From: Algoriphagus kandeliae
GTDB taxonomy: Bacteria; Bacteroidota; Bacteroidia; Cytophagales; Cyclobacteriaceae
NCBI RefSeq assembly: GCF_004571135.1
Contig: NZ_SPSB01000001.1
Location: 868,001 to 932,000, forward strand
Reading direction: 5' to 3'
DNA: 64,000 bases
The position numbers and the translations under genes are program-made. Under the pieces are notes generated by a model. It saw only the letters and a list, made by a program, of their open reading frames with translations, searched no databases and was not told the origin of the DNA. Of the stretch, positions 63,153 to 64,000 are shown piece after piece. Positions within the stretch are counted from its first letter, which is position 1. Each line of letters starts with the position of its first letter.

Positions 63153-63308
63153 AGATATAAATCTTCCATACTCCGAAATTTGAGACAAACAAAGTCGGAG
63201 ATGCTCATGTTAAAAATTGGAATTACTCCTTTTCAGGGGTAGTTTTGGCAGTCGAAATAGGATAGAAATTTAAACCCAAATAATTCATCTTTAAACGTAC
63301 TTTCTTTC

Positions 63309-64000
63309 ATGAAAAATATCACAGTAATCGGTTCTGGAACAATGGGAAACGGGATTGCCCATGTTTTTGCACAGCGAGGATATGAAGTTTCGCTTGTAGA
63401 TCTCAAAGAAGATTATTTGCAAAAAGCTTTGGTTACGATCAGCAAAAATATGGATCGCCAAGTATCCAAAGGGCTTATTTCTGAAATTGAAAAAGAAGCT
63501 TCCCTATCCAGAATAAAAACTTTTACCGATTTGAATGCAGGAGTTCAGTCCGCTGATTTGGTAGTAGAAGCAGCCACTGAAAACATGGCCATCAAATTGG
63601 ATCTTTTCCGTCAATTAGATGAGTTGACTCCTTCTTCAGCAATTCTTGCCACAAATACCTCCTCCATTTCAATAACCAAAATTGCGGCAGCTACAAATCG
63701 CCCTGGACAAGTGATCGGCATGCACTTCATGAATCCAGTTCCGGTAATGAAATTGGTAGAAGTAATACGAGGATATGCAACTTCCGATGAAGTGACCAAG
63801 ACCATTATGGACCTTTCCAAGGATTTGGGTAAAGTTCCGGTAGAAGTAAATGATTACCCTGGATTTGTCGCCAATCGAATCTTGATGCCGATGATCAATG
63901 AAGCGATTTACAGCTTATATGAAGGAGTTGCAGGAGTGGAAGAAATAGACACTGTGATGAAGCTAGGAATGGCTCATCCTATGGGACCACTTCAATTGGC
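63309..64000 (+). CDS. 3-hydroxyacyl-CoA (3-hydroxybutyryl-CoA) dehydrogenase, partial
   Basis: Starts at ATG 63309 and runs off the right edge, leaving 230 codons of about 290-310. The NAD fold reads ITVIGSGTMGNGIAHVFAQRG, the ENMAIKLDLF helix and ATNTSSISI loop follow, and the catalytic His and Glu lie in IGMHFMNPVPVMKLVEVI. VNDYPGFVANRILMPMINEA starts the C-terminal domain. It oxidises 3-hydroxyacyl-CoA in beta-oxidation or phenylacetate/butyrate metabolism. The gene is divergent from cvfB with a 168-bp gap. Confidence 0.93.
   Translation, partial: MKNITVIGSGTMGNGIAHVFAQRGYEVSLVDLKEDYLQKALVTISKNMDRQVSKGLISEIEKEASLSRIKTFTDLNAGVQSADLVVEAATENMAIKLDLFRQLDELTPSSAILATNTSSISITKIAAATNRPGQVIGMHFMNPVPVMKLVEVIRGYATSDEVTKTIMDLSKDLGKVPVEVNDYPGFVANRILMPMINEAIYSLYEGVAGVEEIDTVMKLGMAHPMGPLQL

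Noticed and set aside
1..64000. CRISPR arrays, tRNA or rRNA genes, insertion sequences
   Set aside because: No regularly spaced direct repeats, cloverleaf sequences, ribosomal RNA or transposase frames were seen.

Overview
The window reads as a chromosomal segment of an aerobic Bacteroidota, most likely Cytophagales and close to Cyclobacteriaceae/Algoriphagus. Evidence: AT-rich DNA, no Shine-Dalgarno sites at starts, Bacteroidota-type promoters (TTTG/TTG, 17-23 nt, TAnnTTTG), many SPII lipoproteins, a YaiO-type barrel, PD40-OmpA and tricorn-like S41 proteins, DUF4136 and CvfB proteins. The assignment rests on gene content only. No rRNA, tRNA, insertion sequence, prophage or CRISPR array was seen. 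The window is almost fully coding; only one gene-free gap exceeds 300 bp (28515-28830).

Layout. 1-221: 5' part of a methyltransferase. 301-8106: an LTA-synthase-like sulfatase facing a tight five-gene minus-strand operon (receiver, HEAT membrane protein, processive GT2 synthase, TPR/beta-barrel exporter, unknown membrane-anchored protein); I read this as an undescribed exopolysaccharide assembly/secretion locus. 8333-12731: three exported amidohydrolase-fold proteins in tandem, only the middle one keeping metal ligands, followed by a GCPII-like M28 peptidase. 14971-28514: WYL regulator, GT-C glycosyltransferase, UPF0145, BASS transporter, PlsC acyltransferase, HPPD, DUF502, phosphohexomutase, AstE-like, MurB, dCMP deaminase, DUF4136 lipoprotein. 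28831-30675: an orphan receiver and small unknown genes, including a 58-aa protein that is 64% Asp+Glu and a 48-aa membrane peptide. 30660-36549: glycerate kinase, Na+/alanine symporter, GH20 hexosaminidase, Tat-exported Gfo/Idh/MocA oxidoreductase with a 23-bp palindrome upstream. 36579-43710: PD40-OmpA with a deoxyhypusine-synthase homologue, a Skp-like lipoprotein with a GTG start, HDAC-like deacetylase, an acidic unknown protein divergent from an AlbA_2 protein around a 16-bp palindrome, holin-like protein, desaturase, orphan BlaI. 43799-53390: tricorn-like protease, TyrS, TetR, peptide transporter, PckA, cyclophilin. 53418-60186: TrmH-like enzyme and a topoisomerase IV locus in which a SatD-like gene and a small membrane gene lie between parE and parC, preceded by a 49-nt dyad. 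60422-64000: lipoprotein, ROK kinase, YkgJ, CvfB, and the 5' part of a 3-hydroxyacyl-CoA dehydrogenase.

Most genes are envelope, cell-wall and central-carbon housekeeping. Convergent neighbours either share a strong bidirectional hairpin or overlap at their 3' ends (five cases). The best candidates for new biology are the GT2/YaiO/HEAT locus, the ultra-acidic microprotein, the SatD insertion in the topo IV locus with its dyad, and the amidohydrolase trio with two apparent pseudoenzymes.
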